A stretch of DNA of 64,000 bases from Blattabacterium cuenoti (GCF_014252075.1 NZ_CP059209.1:482818-546817), one strand, 5' to 3'. Numbered from the stretch's first letter, positions 8,478-19,959 are shown. Notes: generated by a model not told the origin, from the letters alone. Made by a program: numbers and translations.

Positions 8478-9995
8478 TCATTTTATGTCCTCATCCAAAT
8501 AATTTTCATTATCAAAATCACCATAAGGCGATAAAAATAAATTTTCTTGATCAAGAATATTTTTTTTATAATCCTCTTCCCAAATTAATGAGGTCCGTTC
8601 TTTTTCTTCCAAATTGATAAATTTGGCTTGATCACTTATAAATTTTAAACGAAATTTATCCAACCCTCCATTTCTATGTTTAGCTATTATAATTTCTGCT
8701 TGACCAATACAAGAATCATTCTCTTCATCAGAATCCCAAGTTTTAAATCCATAATACTCTGGTCTATATATAAATAAAACTATGTCTGCATCTTGCTCAA
8801 TCGCTCCTGATTCACGTAAATCAGATAATAAAGGACGTTTACTTCCTCCTCTTGTTTCAACAGCTCTAGAAAGCTGTGATAAAGCTATAATAGGAATATC
8901 AAGTTCCTTAGATATAGACTTTAAATTTCTAGAAATAACTGAGATCTCTTGCTCTCTATTTTGCAATTTAGAACCATGATCATTGATCACCATTAATTGC
9001 ATATAATCTATCAATATTAATTTTATTCCATTCTGAGATATAGAACGACGGCATTTTGCACGAAAACTAAATATAGATAAAGAAGGAGTATCATCTATAA
9101 ATAAAGGGGCATTCTTCAAATTTTTTGTTTTATTAATCAAGCACTCCCAATCTGAACTAGACAAACTAGCTCTTTTTATTTTTTCTGAAGAAATACCGGT
9201 TTCTGATGAAATCAGTCTTGTTATTAATTGAATAGAAGACATTTCTAATGAAAAAATTAAAACTGGAATCTTTTGTTGTACTGCAATATTTTTAACCATG
9301 GACAACATAAAGGTTGTTTTTCCCATACCAGGCCTAGAAGCTAGTATTATTAAATCAGAATTTTGCCATCCGGAAGTAATATGATCCAGATTGTGAAATC
9401 CAGAAGAAATTCCACTTAATCCTTCTTTTTCTGCTTTTTTTATTTTATCAATAGCTTTTTTGATAAGACATTGAGTAGTTTCATATTTTTTTGTGATTAA
9501 ATATTTCTGGTTAATCTCAAAAAGTTTTGATTCTGCATGATCTAAAAGATCAAATACATCTGTACTATCCTCATAACATTTTTGAATTATATCAGAAGAT
9601 ATACTGATTAATTTTCTTAAAAAGAACTTTTGTAATATTATTCGACTATGGTACTCTATATGTGCAGAAGAAATAACTTTTTGTGTTAATTCTATCAAAT
9701 AAAATTCTCCTCCTACTAATTCCAATTTTCCAATCTTACGAAGTTCGTTCGAAACAGTATATAAATCAATTGGTTTAGAATGATGATATAATCTTTGCAC
9801 AGCACCAAATATTTCTTGATGTGCTTTTTTATAAAAAACTTCAGGAAAAAGTATATCAATAATTTCATCTAACCCCTTTTTATCTATCATTATTGCTCCT
9901 ATTACGGCTTCTTCCAAATCTAATGCTTGAGGTGGTATTTTTCCTTTTTGAAAATTATTATCTTCTCCTTGTCTGATCCAATTCATATGATTCAT
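8478..9995 (-). CDS. dnaB: Replicative DNA helicase DnaB
   Basis: Hexameric helicase that unwinds DNA at the replication fork. The 505-residue protein has the N-terminal DnaB domain (PPQALDLEEAVIGAIMID near 22-40) and the RecA-like ATPase with Walker A SRPGMGKTT, followed by the MSMM-like FSLEM and the Walker B region LILIDYMQL. The tail RPEYYGF and IIAKHRNGG segments are intact. No intein is present. The start is ATG at 9993-9995; an ATG three codons downstream is possible. It lies in the minus-strand run between accA and the FtsX-like gene. Confidence 0.97.
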   Translation of the reverse strand: MNHMNWIRQGEDNNFQKGKIPPQALDLEEAVIGAIMIDKKGLDEIIDILFPEVFYKKAHQEIFGAVQRLYHHSKPIDLYTVSNELRKIGKLELVGGEFYLIELTQKVISSAHIEYHSRIILQKFFLRKLISISSDIIQKCYEDSTDVFDLLDHAESKLFEINQKYLITKKYETTQCLIKKAIDKIKKAEKEGLSGISSGFHNLDHITSGWQNSDLIILASRPGMGKTTFMLSMVKNIAVQQKIPVLIFSLEMSSIQLITRLISSETGISSEKIKRASLSSSDWECLINKTKNLKNAPLFIDDTPSLSIFSFRAKCRRSISQNGIKLILIDYMQLMVINDHGSKLQNREQEISVISRNLKSISKELDIPIIALSQLSRAVETRGGSKRPLLSDLRESGAIEQDADIVLFIYRPEYYGFKTWDSDEENDSCIGQAEIIIAKHRNGGLDKFRLKFISDQAKFINLEEKERTSLIWEEDYKKNILDQENLFLSPYGDFDNENYLDEDIK

Positions 9996-10042
9996 AAAAT
10001 CATTTTAAATAAAGCACTACTATACGTAAAAAAAATTTACGG

Positions 10043-10993
10043 TTATTCATCAAAATAACCCATGGAAATATACTTATTTTTTCTTTTTCTAATAAGAGAT
10101 TCTATATCAATAATAGATAATTGTTTATCATATTTTATGATCTTTTTTTTAACTATCTTATACGCTTTTTTTGGACAAAAATGAGCTCCTCCTAAAGGTT
10201 CTTTAATAATATCATCTATAAGATTTAACTTATACATATCTTCTGCCGTTAATTTTAATGCTTCTGATGATTTTTCTTTTTTTTCCCATTTTCCCCAAAG
10301 AATTGTGGAACAACTTTCAGGAGAAATAACAGAAAACCATGAATTTTCCATCATAGAAACTTTATCACCTATTCCAATTCCTAAAGCGCCTCCACTAGCC
10401 CCTTCACCTATAATTAAAACAATAATCGGAACTTTTAAACACATCATTTCATAAATATTTTTTCCAATAGCTTCTCCTTGACCTCTTTTTTCCGCTTCAA
10501 TTCCAGGAAAAGCTCCTGGTGTATCAACAAGAGTAACAACAGGTTTTCGAAATTTTTCCGCTAGTTTCATAAGACGCAAAGCTTTTCTATATCCTTCAGG
10601 ATTAGGCATTCCAAATCTTCTGTATTGTCTGTCCTTAGTGTTTTTTCCTTTCTGTGTTCCTATCAACATAAAAGTCTTATCTTCTATTTTCCCAAAACCT
10701 CCAACTATGGCTTTGTCATCTCCAAAATGACGATCTCCATGTAACTCGACAAAAGATTTCGTTATAGACTGTATATAATCTAAAGTATAAGGTCTATTTG
10801 GATGTCTAGATAATTGAACTCTTTGCCAAGGAGTTAAATTTTTGTGCAACTTTTTAATTGTTTTTTCCAATTTAGATTGTAATTGGGCACAAACTTCTTT
10901 CATGTCTATTCCACTTTTCTTTTCTATAAGAACACATTTAATATACTGATCCTTAATTTCTTGTATAGGTTTTTCAAAATCTAAGTATTCCAT
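10043..10993 (-). CDS. accA: Acetyl-CoA carboxylase carboxyltransferase, alpha subunit
   Basis: Transfers the carboxyl group from carboxybiotin to acetyl-CoA, making malonyl-CoA, the first step of fatty-acid synthesis. The protein has about 316 residues from ATG 10991-10993, giving [10 protein letters not shown], the standard flavobacterial N-terminus; the frame can be read back two codons to a TTG but that is not needed. Diagnostic segments: [36 protein letters not shown] and [15 protein letters not shown]. It needs AccD, AccB and AccC, none of which is in this window. It lies 15 bases after sdhB. Confidence 0.97.
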   Translation of the reverse strand: MEYLDFEKPIQEIKDQYIKCVLIEKKSGIDMKEVCAQLQSKLEKTIKKLHKNLTPWQRVQLSRHPNRPYTLDYIQSITKSFVELHGDRHFGDDKAIVGGFGKIEDKTFMLIGTQKGKNTKDRQYRRFGMPNPEGYRKALRLMKLAEKFRKPVVTLVDTPGAFPGIEAEKRGQGEAIGKNIYEMMCLKVPIIVLIIGEGASGGALGIGIGDKVSMMENSWFSVISPESCSTILWGKWEKKEKSSEALKLTAEDMYKLNLIDDIIKEPLGGAHFCPKKAYKIVKKKIIKYDKQLSIIDIESLIRKRKNKYISMGYFDE

Positions 10994-11008
10994 TATCAAG
11001 AAAATTAA

Positions 11009-11770
11009 TTAAGTAGTGAATGAACAAATGTATTCTTTATTCATCAAAGAAATATACTCTGTCGATATTCCTTTTGGACATTCTCCTTCACATGCTCTAG
11101 TATTAGTACAAGAACCAAAACCTTCTTCATCCATTTTATTCACCATATTTAATACTCTCTTTTTTCTTTCTATTTTCCCTTGAGGAAGAAAGGAAAATTG
11201 TGAAACTTTTGCTGAAACAAATAACATGGCTGATCTATTTTTACATGCAGAAACACAGGCTCCACAACCAATACATGTAGCCGCGTCAAAAGCTTTATCT
11301 GCTTCATCTTTTGGAATAGGAATCATATTTCCATCTATTGTTTTTCCTAATGTGTTTACAGAAATAAAACCACCTGATATAATTATTCTATCAAAAGATG
11401 ATCTATCTACAACAAGATCCTTAATTATAGGAAAAGGTTTAGCTCTCCAAGGTTCAATATATATAGTCTCTCCATTCCGAAAACGACGCATGTGTAATTG
11501 ACAAGTAGTAATTAAATTATCTGGACCATGAGCTCTTCCATTGATATATAAAGAACACATTCCACAAATTCCTTCACGACAATCATGATCAAATGCTATA
11601 GTAGAAGATTCCTTCTTCTCACATATAATTTGATTGTTCAAAAGATCTAGCATTTCTAAAAAAGAACTGTTAGGAGATATATCATAAACTTGATAAGTTT
11701 TAAAATAACCTTTTTCTTTATTATTTTTTTGTCTCCATATTTTTAATTTGAAATTCAGAAGTTTTTTCAT
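11009..11770 (-). CDS. sdhB: Succinate dehydrogenase/fumarate reductase iron-sulfur subunit
   Basis: Carries electrons from the flavoprotein to the membrane cytochrome b. The 253-residue protein has a [2Fe-2S] ferredoxin-type N-terminal domain with CREGICGMC near residues 64-72 and a further Cys in TTCQLHM. The C-terminal domain has [13 protein letters not shown] and [14 protein letters not shown] for the [4Fe-4S] and [3Fe-4S] centres. The start is ATG at 11768-11770, 3 bases after sdhA. Order sdhC-sdhA-sdhB is the Bacteroidota arrangement of the three-subunit complex. Confidence 0.96.
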   Translation of the reverse strand: MKKLLNFKLKIWRQKNNKEKGYFKTYQVYDISPNSSFLEMLDLLNNQIICEKKESSTIAFDHDCREGICGMCSLYINGRAHGPDNLITTCQLHMRRFRNGETIYIEPWRAKPFPIIKDLVVDRSSFDRIIISGGFISVNTLGKTIDGNMIPIPKDEADKAFDAATCIGCGACVSACKNRSAMLFVSAKVSQFSFLPQGKIERKKRVLNMVNKMDEEGFGSCTNTRACEGECPKGISTEYISLMNKEYICSFTT

Positions 11771-11773
11771 ATT

Positions 11774-13810
11774 CTATTTATAAGAACGTGATTGCACTTT
11801 CACAAAAGTATAATTTAAATTTTCTTTATGCATAATTTCATTACTAACAGACTTATTTTCTATATATTCCCATACGGATACATATTTATAATGAAGATCA
11901 TCTCGAAGAGCTTCTCCTTCTTTCGTTTGATATTCTTCTCTGAAATGACTTCCACAAGATTCTTTTCTATTTAAAGCATCCATAGCCATCAATTCCCCCA
12001 ATTCTAAAAAATCAGCTACACGTCCAGCTTTTTCTAATTCAGAATTTAATCCATCCTCTATTTTTCCAGGAACAAAAACATTTTTCCAAAATTCATCACG
12101 AAGTTCTTGTATCCTTTTTATGGCTTTAGATAATCCAACATGATTTCTGCTCATTCCTACATGTTCCCACATAATATTTCCAAGTCTTTTATGAAAAAAA
12201 TCAACAGACATGCTCCCATTGTTTTGAACAAGTTTTTTAATTCTGTCTTTTACTTTCTTTTCTGAATTATCAAATTCTTTATGTTGTGTAGATATTTTTT
12301 TTGAAACTATTATGTATCTAGATAAATAATCTGCAATGGTGTATGGCAAAATAAAATATCCATCAGCTAATCCTTGCATTAATGCAGATGCTCCAAGTCT
12401 ATTAGATCCATGATCAGAAAAGTTAGCTTCCCCTATAACATAACATCCAGGAATGGATGACATTAAATTGTAGTCTACCCACAAACCACCCATTGTATAA
12501 TGAACTGCAGGATAAATCTTCATAGGATTTTTGTAAGGATTTTGATTGGTAATTTTTTCATACATATGAAATAAATTTCCATATTTAGATTCTAAGACCT
12601 CTTCTCCAAAATTCATTTTTTCTGACTCCCTAGGGTTTATAATTCCAAGTTCATTCGCTTTTTCTTTTCCATATTTCTTTATGGAAGAATGAAAATCTAA
12701 AAACACACCTTCTTTGGCCTCATTTTCTTCTATTCCAAATCCTTTGTCACAGCGTTCTTTAGCAGCTCTGGAAGCAACATCTCTTGGGACAAGATTTCCA
12801 AATGAAGGATAACGTCTTTCTAGGTAATAATCTCTTTCTTCTTCACTTATATTTTCAGGCTTTTTAATTCCATTTCTAACAGAAATAGCGTCTTCCAATT
12901 TTTTGGGGACCCATATTCGTCCATCATTTCTCAATGATTCAGACATCAACGTTAATTTAGATTGATAACTTCCATGCACTGGAATACAAGTAGGATGTAT
13001 TTGTGTGTAACAAGGATTAGCAAAAAATCCTCCTTTTTTATGAACTTTCCATATAGCGCTTGCATTAGATCCCATTGCGTTAGTGGATAAGAAAAATACA
13101 TTTCCATAACCTCCTGATGCTATTATTACAGCGTGTGCTGTATGCCTTTCTATTTTTCCAGAAATCAAATCTCTAGCAATAATCCCTCTAGCTACACCTT
13201 CTATAATTACTAAATCAAGCATTTCATGACGATTATACATCTTAATTCTACCTTTTCCTATTTGTCTAGACATAGCAGAATAACAAGATAATAACAGTTG
13301 TTGACCTGTTTGTCCTTTTGCATAAAAAGTTCTGGAAACTTTTGTTCCACCAAAAGATCTAGTTTCTAAATATCCAGCATAATCACGAGCAAATGGAACC
13401 CCTTGAGCTACACATTGATCAATAATATTAGAAGAAATTTCCGATAAACGATAAACATTAGCCTCTCTAGATCTGTAATCCCCTCCTTTAATTGTATCAT
13501 AAAAAAGTTGATAAATAGAATCATTATCTCCTTTATAATTTTTAGAAGCATTGATTCCGCCTTGAGCTGCTACAGAATGTGCTCTTCTAGGAGAATCTTG
13601 ATAACAAAAAGCTTTAACCTTATAACCCAATTCAGATAATGAAGCACAAGCAGAACCTCCAGCTAATCCAGTTCCTACAACAATAATTTCCATATTAGAT
13701 CTGTTATTAGGAGATACTAATTTTAAAGTTGACTTGTGATTTTCCCATTTTTGATTGATAGTCCCACGTGCTGGAACTTTTGAATTTAACTTCAAATAAT
13801 TTTTAGTCAT
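11774..13810 (-). CDS. sdhA: Succinate dehydrogenase/fumarate reductase flavoprotein subunit
   Basis: Covalently FAD-bound subunit that oxidises succinate. The protein has about 678 residues from ATG 13808-13810; a TTG two codons upstream is possible but unneeded. The FAD-binding motif [13 protein letters not shown] is near residue 47, the FAD-attachment region [11 protein letters not shown] near 80, and the dicarboxylate site includes HPTCIPVHG and the [19 protein letters not shown] segment. The length and the [10 protein letters not shown]-type block match the long Bacteroidota form. It is translated between sdhC and sdhB in one unit. Confidence 0.97.
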   Translation of the reverse strand: MTKNYLKLNSKVPARGTINQKWENHKSTLKLVSPNNRSNMEIIVVGTGLAGGSACASLSELGYKVKAFCYQDSPRRAHSVAAQGGINASKNYKGDNDSIYQLFYDTIKGGDYRSREANVYRLSEISSNIIDQCVAQGVPFARDYAGYLETRSFGGTKVSRTFYAKGQTGQQLLLSCYSAMSRQIGKGRIKMYNRHEMLDLVIIEGVARGIIARDLISGKIERHTAHAVIIASGGYGNVFFLSTNAMGSNASAIWKVHKKGGFFANPCYTQIHPTCIPVHGSYQSKLTLMSESLRNDGRIWVPKKLEDAISVRNGIKKPENISEEERDYYLERRYPSFGNLVPRDVASRAAKERCDKGFGIEENEAKEGVFLDFHSSIKKYGKEKANELGIINPRESEKMNFGEEVLESKYGNLFHMYEKITNQNPYKNPMKIYPAVHYTMGGLWVDYNLMSSIPGCYVIGEANFSDHGSNRLGASALMQGLADGYFILPYTIADYLSRYIIVSKKISTQHKEFDNSEKKVKDRIKKLVQNNGSMSVDFFHKRLGNIMWEHVGMSRNHVGLSKAIKRIQELRDEFWKNVFVPGKIEDGLNSELEKAGRVADFLELGELMAMDALNRKESCGSHFREEYQTKEGEALRDDLHYKYVSVWEYIENKSVSNEIMHKENLNYTFVKVQSRSYK

Positions 13811-13824
13811 TAACAAGAAAAGTA

Positions 13825-14496
13825 TTAATTACCATTGAAAAAAAACCAAATAGCGATAATAGAAAATCCAGAACAAATGATCCAAAAATAAAAAGAACCA
13901 AATTTCTGTATCCAAATCAATCTCTTTTTATTGGACAATCCTAAAGATTGGAAAGAAGACTGAAATCCATGATTCAAATGAATTCCTAAAATAAAAAAGG
14001 AAAATACATATATGAATGTGTACAAAGGATTTTTAAATAAAGAAATAACTATATTATAATCCGAAGTTAAATGATGATTTGAATATTTCATGGGGATCAT
14101 GAAGTTTATGAGATGTAAAATTAAAAAACATAAGATCAAAACTCCTGTATATATCATTGTCCGGCTGCTAAATGAAGTAGTTAAATGAGTATTCATAGCA
14201 TAATCTACTTCTCCTTTTACTCTCTTATTTTTAAAATGCAATTTTACTCCAAATAAAATGTGAATCAAAAAACCTGTAGCAAGAGCATATTCCATAATTC
14301 GAACAAATAAATTTTTTCTCATAAAAGAAACAGCTTCATTAAAAGATTCTTCTCCTGAAAAAAGAAAAAGATTGACACACAAATGCAATAGTAAGAAAAT
14401 CATTAAAAAAATCCCTGTAGTTGCCATAACCACTTTTTTTCCAATAGAAGATCTAAAGAAATTACCCTTATTCACTGACTGAACTGACTTGATCAT
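13825..14496 (-). CDS. sdhC: Succinate dehydrogenase cytochrome b subunit
   Basis: Membrane anchor of the di-haem or single-subunit type found in Bacteroidota, passing electrons to menaquinone. The 223 residues contain about five hydrophobic segments (near 22-45, 62-82, 112-132, 152-172, 198-220). Histidines placed in or beside them ([31 protein letters not shown]) are good candidates for haem ligands. The start is ATG at 14494-14496. It is the promoter-proximal member of sdhCAB and follows the cysteine desulfurase gene by 33 bases. Confidence 0.93.
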   Translation of the reverse strand: MIKSVQSVNKGNFFRSSIGKKVVMATTGIFLMIFLLLHLCVNLFLFSGEESFNEAVSFMRKNLFVRIMEYALATGFLIHILFGVKLHFKNKRVKGEVDYAMNTHLTTSFSSRTMIYTGVLILCFLILHLINFMIPMKYSNHHLTSDYNIVISLFKNPLYTFIYVFSFFILGIHLNHGFQSSFQSLGLSNKKRLIWIQKFGSFYFWIICSGFSIIAIWFFFNGN

Positions 14497-14529
14497 CGTT
14501 AGGTAGTAAATATAATAAGATATTTGAAT

Positions 14530-15702
14530 TTACGATAAATTTTTTTGTTTTCTGATTTTTTGTAGGGCTTCTATTAATAAATCTATATCTTTTTTTTCAT
14601 TAAAAATTCCAAAAGAAATTCTAATAGGCATCATTTTATTTAGTAATTTTTCATTTGTGATCGATTGAATGACATGAGACATTTTCTTCACGTTATTATT
14701 ACAAGAACTTCCGTTAGAAACGGAGACCCCCATTAAATCCAAATGAAAATATAATAAATAATCTTTTTTTTTTGTTGGATATAAAAAATTTAATATGGAA
14801 GGAATACTTTGATCAGGACAAAATGATAGTCCGTTGAAAATAATATTTGGGATAATTTTTTTCAATTCTGAAATACAATAAAGTTTTAAATCTTGTATTT
14901 TCTTCGTGTGATGTAAAAAATTACAAGAAGATAACTGCAAAGCTTTTGAAAGGCCTGCTATTCCATATGTATTTTCTGTTCCAGAACGAATTCCATATTC
15001 CTGAAACCCTCCAGTAATAAAATGTTTTATTTTTTTTATAATATGATTTCGAATAAAAACAAAACCTACTCCTTTTGGTCCATAGAACTTATGGGCACTT
15101 GCAGTGGCAAAATCGAAAGATAATTTTTTCATATCAATAGGAAAATTCCCGATAATCTGAATCGTATCTGAATGAAAATAAGCATTGTATTTTTGACATA
15201 AAAATATAACTTTATCGACCTCCAACAAATTTCCAATTTCATTGTTTGCATACATTAAACTTACAAGTGTTTTTTTAGAAGAATTTCTTTTTAAAAGATC
15301 TTCCATATGATTTAAATTAAGAACTCCTTTTTCTTGAATTTGAATGAAATTCACACAGACTTTATCTTTGTTAGATAAATCTAAAACAGTTTTTAAAACA
15401 GAAAAATGTTCTAATTGAGAAGTCAAAATATGCTTTACTCCTAAGTATAATATAGAAGATCTTAATACAAGATTATTTGCCTCAGTTCCTCCAGAAGTAA
15501 AAATAATTTCAGAAGGAGATGCCATAATGTTCTTTGCTATACGAATTCTAGATTCTTCTATTATAGAAAAAGCTTCTCTTCCATAACTATGTTGTACGGA
15601 AGAAGGATTTCCGAATGAATACTTTAATGCATTTACCATGACTTTTATGACTTCATTCCTGACAGGAGTTGTAGCCGCATTATCTAAATATGCTCTTTTC
15701 AT
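14530..15702 (-). CDS. iscS: Cysteine desulfurase (NifS/IscS family)
   Basis: PLP enzyme that takes sulfur from cysteine for Fe-S clusters and tRNA thiolation. The 390-residue protein begins YLDNAATTPVRNEV, has FTSGGTEANN near residue 70, the PLP-Lys motif SAHKFYGPKGVGF near 202, and the active-site Cys in SNGSSCNN near 330. The short loop around that Cys suggests a NifS/IscS-like rather than a SufS form, but symbol choice is uncertain. A T10 (A10 in the message) at about 14764-14773 is in frame. A SufE gene lies 37 kb away in this window. Confidence 0.88.
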   Translation of the reverse strand: MKRAYLDNAATTPVRNEVIKVMVNALKYSFGNPSSVQHSYGREAFSIIEESRIRIAKNIMASPSEIIFTSGGTEANNLVLRSSILYLGVKHILTSQLEHFSVLKTVLDLSNKDKVCVNFIQIQEKGVLNLNHMEDLLKRNSSKKTLVSLMYANNEIGNLLEVDKVIFLCQKYNAYFHSDTIQIIGNFPIDMKKLSFDFATASAHKFYGPKGVGFVFIRNHIIKKIKHFITGGFQEYGIRSGTENTYGIAGLSKALQLSSCNFLHHTKKIQDLKLYCISELKKIIPNIIFNGLSFCPDQSIPSILNFLYPTKKKDYLLYFHLDLMGVSVSNGSSCNNNVKKMSHVIQSITNEKLLNKMMPIRISFGIFNEKKDIDLLIEALQKIRKQKNLS

Positions 15703-15925
15703 TAAAAAATTTCATTTTTACATACAAATATATAATGTATTCAAATTCCGTTTGTTAAAAATGTGTTTAAAAAAAACTCATCTTTAATTTCGTATATTTA
15801 TCATAGTAATCCTTGATTCAGTTAAAGTATTTTTGAAAAAGAAATTTTATAGTTTCTATTAAGTATTTTTTGTTTTAAAAATGTTATTAAAATGTCTATT
15901 TTATTTTTATTTAAATTGAGTAAAT

Positions 15926-17497
15926 ATGAAAATAAATGTTGGATTTTCGGTTTTCATGGGGTTTGTGATTGGAATTATTATATCTTATTTTTTTGGAAAA
16001 AAAACCATATTAAGAAAATATATTCAATTATTAGATAAAGCTAATTTTCAATCTAAAAAAATCATAAAAAATGCGGAAAAAGAAGGTGAATCCATAAAAA
16101 AAAAGAAAATGCTTCAAGCAAAAGAAAAATTTATAGAACTTAAATCAAAACATGAAAAAGATGTTCATCTTAGAGAGAGAAAAATAATAGACATAGAAAA
16201 TAAAACAAAAGAAAAAGAAAATAGATTGTCTAGAGAAATAGAAATTTACTTTAAAAGAAACAATCGTTTAGAAACACAAATCCATGATTATGAAAAAAAG
16301 TCTAAGTTTCTGAAAAATAAACAAGAAGAATTTAAAAATATGCACATAAAGCAAATAGAATTGCTTGAAAAAATATCTAACTATTCTTCTGAAGAAGCTA
16401 AAAACGAATTGATTGAAATTCTTAAAAGTGAAGCAAAAATCAAAGCACAATCTCACATTCAAAATATTATAGAAGAATCACAGTTAACTGCAAAAATAGA
16501 AGCTACAAAAATTGTGATTCAAGCTATTCAAAGAATTGGAACAGAACAAGCCGTAGAAAACGCTGTATCTGTTTTTAATATAGGATCAGATGATGTTAAA
16601 GGTCGTATCATTGGTAGAGAAGGAAGAAATATAAGAGCTTTAGAAAAAGCAACAGGAGTAGAAATTATTGTAGATGACACTCCAGAAGCTATTCTTTTAT
16701 CTTGCTTCAATCCTATTCGTAGAGAAGTAGCTAGATTAGCTCTTCACAAATTAGTGATTGATGGACGAATCCATCCTGCAAGGATAGAAGAGATAGTAGC
16801 AAAAACGGAAAAACAAATTGAAGAAGAAATAGTAGAAATAGGAAAAAAGAATATAATAGATTTAGGAATTCATGGGATTCATCCAGAATTAATAAGAATG
16901 ATAGGAAGAATGAAATATCGATCTTCTTATGGTCAGAACCTGTTACAACATTCTAGAGAAGTAGCACATTTGTCAGGAATATTAGCTTCTGAATTGGGGT
17001 TGAATGCAAAGTTAGCGAAACGTGCAGGTCTATTACATGATATAGGAAAAGTTCCTGAAAGCGAATCAGAACTTCCTCATGCTATTTTAGGAATGCAATG
17101 GGCAGAGAAATATGGAGAAAATATGGAAGTTTGTAATGCTATAGGATCACATCATGATGAAATAGAGATGAAAGTTCTAATATCTCCTATAGTACAAGTT
17201 TCAGATTCCATTAGTGGAGCTCGTCCTGGAGTAAGAAGGAATACTTTCGAATCCTATTCAAAAAGACTAAAAAACTTGGAAAATATAGCCTTTAGTTTTG
17301 ATGGAGTTAATAAAGCCTTTGCTATACAAGCAGGAAGAGAATTACGTGTTTTAGTAGAGAGCAATAAAATTGATGATAAAAAAGCTTTTCAGTTATCTTG
17401 TGATATAACAGAAAAAATAAAGAATGAGATGACTTATCCTGGTCAAATAAAAGTAACAGTGATTAGAGAAACAAGAGCCGTGCAAATAGCTAGATAA
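15926..17497 (+). CDS. rny: Ribonuclease Y
   Basis: Membrane-anchored endoribonuclease that starts mRNA decay. The 523 residues show an N-terminal membrane segment (about 5-25), a long Lys/Glu-rich coiled coil (about 30-200), a KH RNA-binding domain with [15 protein letters not shown] (about 228-242), and an HD phosphohydrolase domain with HSREVAHL and the metal pair in LLHDIGK (about 345-375). The C-terminus ends in the usual [13 protein letters not shown]-type segment. The start ATG at 15926 gives a normal anchor. The 223-base gap to iscS is divergent and must hold promoters for both; I see only weak -7-like matches. PNPase, a typical partner, is at the right end of the window. Confidence 0.96.
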   Translation: MKINVGFSVFMGFVIGIIISYFFGKKTILRKYIQLLDKANFQSKKIIKNAEKEGESIKKKKMLQAKEKFIELKSKHEKDVHLRERKIIDIENKTKEKENRLSREIEIYFKRNNRLETQIHDYEKKSKFLKNKQEEFKNMHIKQIELLEKISNYSSEEAKNELIEILKSEAKIKAQSHIQNIIEESQLTAKIEATKIVIQAIQRIGTEQAVENAVSVFNIGSDDVKGRIIGREGRNIRALEKATGVEIIVDDTPEAILLSCFNPIRREVARLALHKLVIDGRIHPARIEEIVAKTEKQIEEEIVEIGKKNIIDLGIHGIHPELIRMIGRMKYRSSYGQNLLQHSREVAHLSGILASELGLNAKLAKRAGLLHDIGKVPESESELPHAILGMQWAEKYGENMEVCNAIGSHHDEIEMKVLISPIVQVSDSISGARPGVRRNTFESYSKRLKNLENIAFSFDGVNKAFAIQAGRELRVLVESNKIDDKKAFQLSCDITEKIKNEMTYPGQIKVTVIRETRAVQIAR

Positions 17498-17509
17498 AAA
17501 ATAAAAATT

Positions 17510-18484
17510 ATGAAAGAATCTTCTATTACTTCTTTTATTGAAAAATACTTTCTTCATTTTAACGCTTTAACTTTATCAGAAGCTGCTAAGGCATATAAAT
17601 ATCATATTAAAAATAATGGAAAAATGATGATTACACTAGCGGGGGCAATGAGTACTGCAGAATTAGGTAAGATATTAGCTGAAATGATTCGAAAAGATAA
17701 AGTTCACATTATTTCTTGTACAGGTGCTAATTTAGAAGAAGATATATTAAACTTGATAGCTCATTCTCATTATAAAAAAATACCTAATTACAGAGATTTA
17801 ACCCCGGATAATGAAAAAGATTTTTTAAAAAAAGGGTATTATAGAGTTACAGATACCTGCATTCCAGAAGAACAAGCTTTTAAAAAATTACAAAGGTATA
17901 TTTTCCAAGTATGGAAAAAAGCTCAAGAAAAATCAAAACGTTATTTTCCTCATGAATATATTTATCAATTGTTATTAGAAAATTTTTTAGAACCTTATTA
18001 CAACATAAATCCGGAAAATAGTTGGGTATTAGCTGCTGCAAAAAAAAATATCCCCATGATAGTTCCAGGTTGGGAAGATAGCACCATAGGAAATATTTTT
18101 GCTTCATATTGTATGAAAAAACAATTTCAAACTTTTCTTGTCAAAAATGGAATAGAATATATGATGTATTTAGCTAAATGGTACCAGAAAGAATCTATGA
18201 AACATAAAATAGGTTTTTTTCAGATTGGAGGAGGAATATCTGGAGATTTTCCTATTTGTGTAGTCCCTATGCTCTCTCAAGACATAGGATTTTATCCTAC
18301 TCCTTTTTGGGCTTATTTTTGTCAAATTTCAGATTCTACTACGAGTTATGGGTCTTATTCAGGTGCTATTCCAAATGAAAAAATAACTTGGGGAAAACTT
18401 GATAAGGATACTCCAAAATTTATTATAGAATCAGACGCAACCATAGTTGCTCCACTTGTTTTTGCATATGTGTTAGATATGTAA
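17510..18484 (+). CDS. Deoxyhypusine-synthase-like protein
   Basis: Homologous to deoxyhypusine synthase, the NAD- and spermidine-dependent enzyme that modifies eIF5A in eukaryotes and archaea. Bacteria have no eIF5A, so another substrate, probably a polyamine, is likely. The 324 residues carry the NAD and spermidine site segments: TLAGAMSTAELG (about 42-53), ISCTGANLEED (about 74-84), QIGGGISGDFP (about 241-251), DSTTSYGSYSGA (about 277-288) and WGK in ITWGKL, which aligns with the catalytic lysine loop of human DHS. The active site therefore looks intact. It lies 12 bases after rny and 40 before lpdA, on the same strand. Confidence 0.9.
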   Translation: MKESSITSFIEKYFLHFNALTLSEAAKAYKYHIKNNGKMMITLAGAMSTAELGKILAEMIRKDKVHIISCTGANLEEDILNLIAHSHYKKIPNYRDLTPDNEKDFLKKGYYRVTDTCIPEEQAFKKLQRYIFQVWKKAQEKSKRYFPHEYIYQLLLENFLEPYYNINPENSWVLAAAKKNIPMIVPGWEDSTIGNIFASYCMKKQFQTFLVKNGIEYMMYLAKWYQKESMKHKIGFFQIGGGISGDFPICVVPMLSQDIGFYPTPFWAYFCQISDSTTSYGSYSGAIPNEKITWGKLDKDTPKFIIESDATIVAPLVFAYVLDM

Positions 18485-18524
18485 TTATGTATGTAAATTT
18501 GAATATAATATAAAATATTTTATA

Positions 18525-19943
18525 ATGAATAATGTATATGATCTCGTTGTTATTGGATCTGGTCCAGGGGGTTACATTTCCGCTATTAGAGCTAGTCAAT
18601 TAGGGCTTCGTACTGCAATTGTAGAAAAATACCAAGAATTAGGTGGAACATGTTTGAATGTAGGATGCATTCCTTCTAAATCTCTTTTAGATTCTTCTAA
18701 ATATTTTTTTTTAGCTAAAAATCATTATTCTTCACACGGAATTTTTTTTGAAAAATTATTTTTTGATTTCAAAAAAATGATGAATAGAAAAAATGATATC
18801 GTCAAAAATATTAATAGAGGAATTAAATTTTTAATGAAAAAAAACAAAATTATTTTGTATCAAGGAATCGGTTCATTTAAGACAGTGAATTCACTTTCTG
18901 TAAAGGAAATCAAATCATTAAAAGAAAAACAAGAAATAAAATTTAAATATTGTATAATATCTACAGGTTCTATTCCTTCATGTTTTCCAAATTTAAATTT
19001 TGGAAATCAAATCATTTCTTCTACAGAAGCTCTTTCTTTGAATGAAGTTCCCAATAAATTAATAATCATTGGAGGAGGGATCATTGGATTGGAATTAGGT
19101 TCTATTTTCAATCGACTAGGAAGTCAAATAACTATTATAGAAGTTATGGACAAAATCATATCAAATATGGACGATTCATTAAGTCAAGAAATTAGGAAAA
19201 TTCTAGAAAAATCTTCTATCCAAATAGAAACATCTTTATCCATTACCAATATTCTTGTGGAAAAGAACAAAAAAGAAATATCAGTTTTTGTGAAGTCTAA
19301 GAATGAAAAAGAAATGAAATTTACAGGAGATTATTGTTTATTATCAATTGGGAGAACCCCATATACGAAAAATCTAGGATTAGAAAATATAGGAATTCAT
19401 CAAGATCAAAAAGGATTTATCCTAGTGAATGATTCGTTGCAAAGTAATATAAAAAATATATATGCAATTGGAGACGTTATAGGAGGAAAAATGTTGGCAC
19501 ACAAAGCTGAAGAAGAAGGTTTATATGCAGTAGAACACATTATTGGACAAAAACCAAATAAACTAAATTATGATTTAATCCCATCAGTAATTTATACATA
19601 TCCTGAAGTAGCTAGTGTTGGACGTACAGAAAATGAAATTAAAAAAGAAAAAATGGAATATAATGTAGGGACTTTTCCTATGAAAGTCTTAGGAAGAGCT
19701 CACACAAGTGGCTGTACAGAAGGTTTTTTAAAAATGATTACCCATAAAAAAACAGATGAAATACTAGGAGTTCATATAATAGGAGATCATGCTGCAGATA
19801 TGATAATGGAAGCATCCATTGCTATGGAATTCCGTTCCTCTTCAGAGGATATCTATAGAATTTGCCATCCTCATCCTACTTTTAGTGAATCCTTTAAAGA
19901 AGCAGCTTTACTAAATTTTGAAAACCGTTCTATCCATATGTAG
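18525..19943 (+). CDS. lpdA: Dihydrolipoamide dehydrogenase (E3)
   Basis: Reoxidises the lipoamide arm of the 2-oxoacid dehydrogenase complexes and passes electrons to NAD+. The 472 residues have the FAD motif VIGSGPGGYISA at 9-20, the redox disulfide GGTCLNVGC with Cys43 and Cys48, the NAD motif IIGGGIIGLELG near 183, the second FAD segment YAIGDVIGGKMLAHKA near 315, and the C-terminal HPHPTFSESFKEA with the catalytic His/Glu pair. No E1 or E2 gene is in the window. It converges on ung with a gap of 9 bases; a small hairpin spans the junction. Confidence 0.96.
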   Translation: MNNVYDLVVIGSGPGGYISAIRASQLGLRTAIVEKYQELGGTCLNVGCIPSKSLLDSSKYFFLAKNHYSSHGIFFEKLFFDFKKMMNRKNDIVKNINRGIKFLMKKNKIILYQGIGSFKTVNSLSVKEIKSLKEKQEIKFKYCIISTGSIPSCFPNLNFGNQIISSTEALSLNEVPNKLIIIGGGIIGLELGSIFNRLGSQITIIEVMDKIISNMDDSLSQEIRKILEKSSIQIETSLSITNILVEKNKKEISVFVKSKNEKEMKFTGDYCLLSIGRTPYTKNLGLENIGIHQDQKGFILVNDSLQSNIKNIYAIGDVIGGKMLAHKAEEEGLYAVEHIIGQKPNKLNYDLIPSVIYTYPEVASVGRTENEIKKEKMEYNVGTFPMKVLGRAHTSGCTEGFLKMITHKKTDEILGVHIIGDHAADMIMEASIAMEFRSSSEDIYRICHPHPTFSESFKEAALLNFENRSIHM

Positions 19944-19959
19944 AGATATGTGTTATCTC
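19943..19959. terminator. Short hairpin between convergent lpdA and ung
   Basis: Arms GAGATA (19943-19948) and TATCTC (19954-19959) form a perfect 6-bp stem with a 5-base loop. It starts on the last base of the lpdA stop and includes the ung stop. There is no T-tract, so terminator function is only a guess from position. Confidence 0.3.

Noticed and set aside
15703-15925. Several TAnnTTTG matches (for example 15828-15835) in the iscS-rny gap
   Set aside because: No TTTG at the right distance; such matches are common by chance in this AT-rich DNA.
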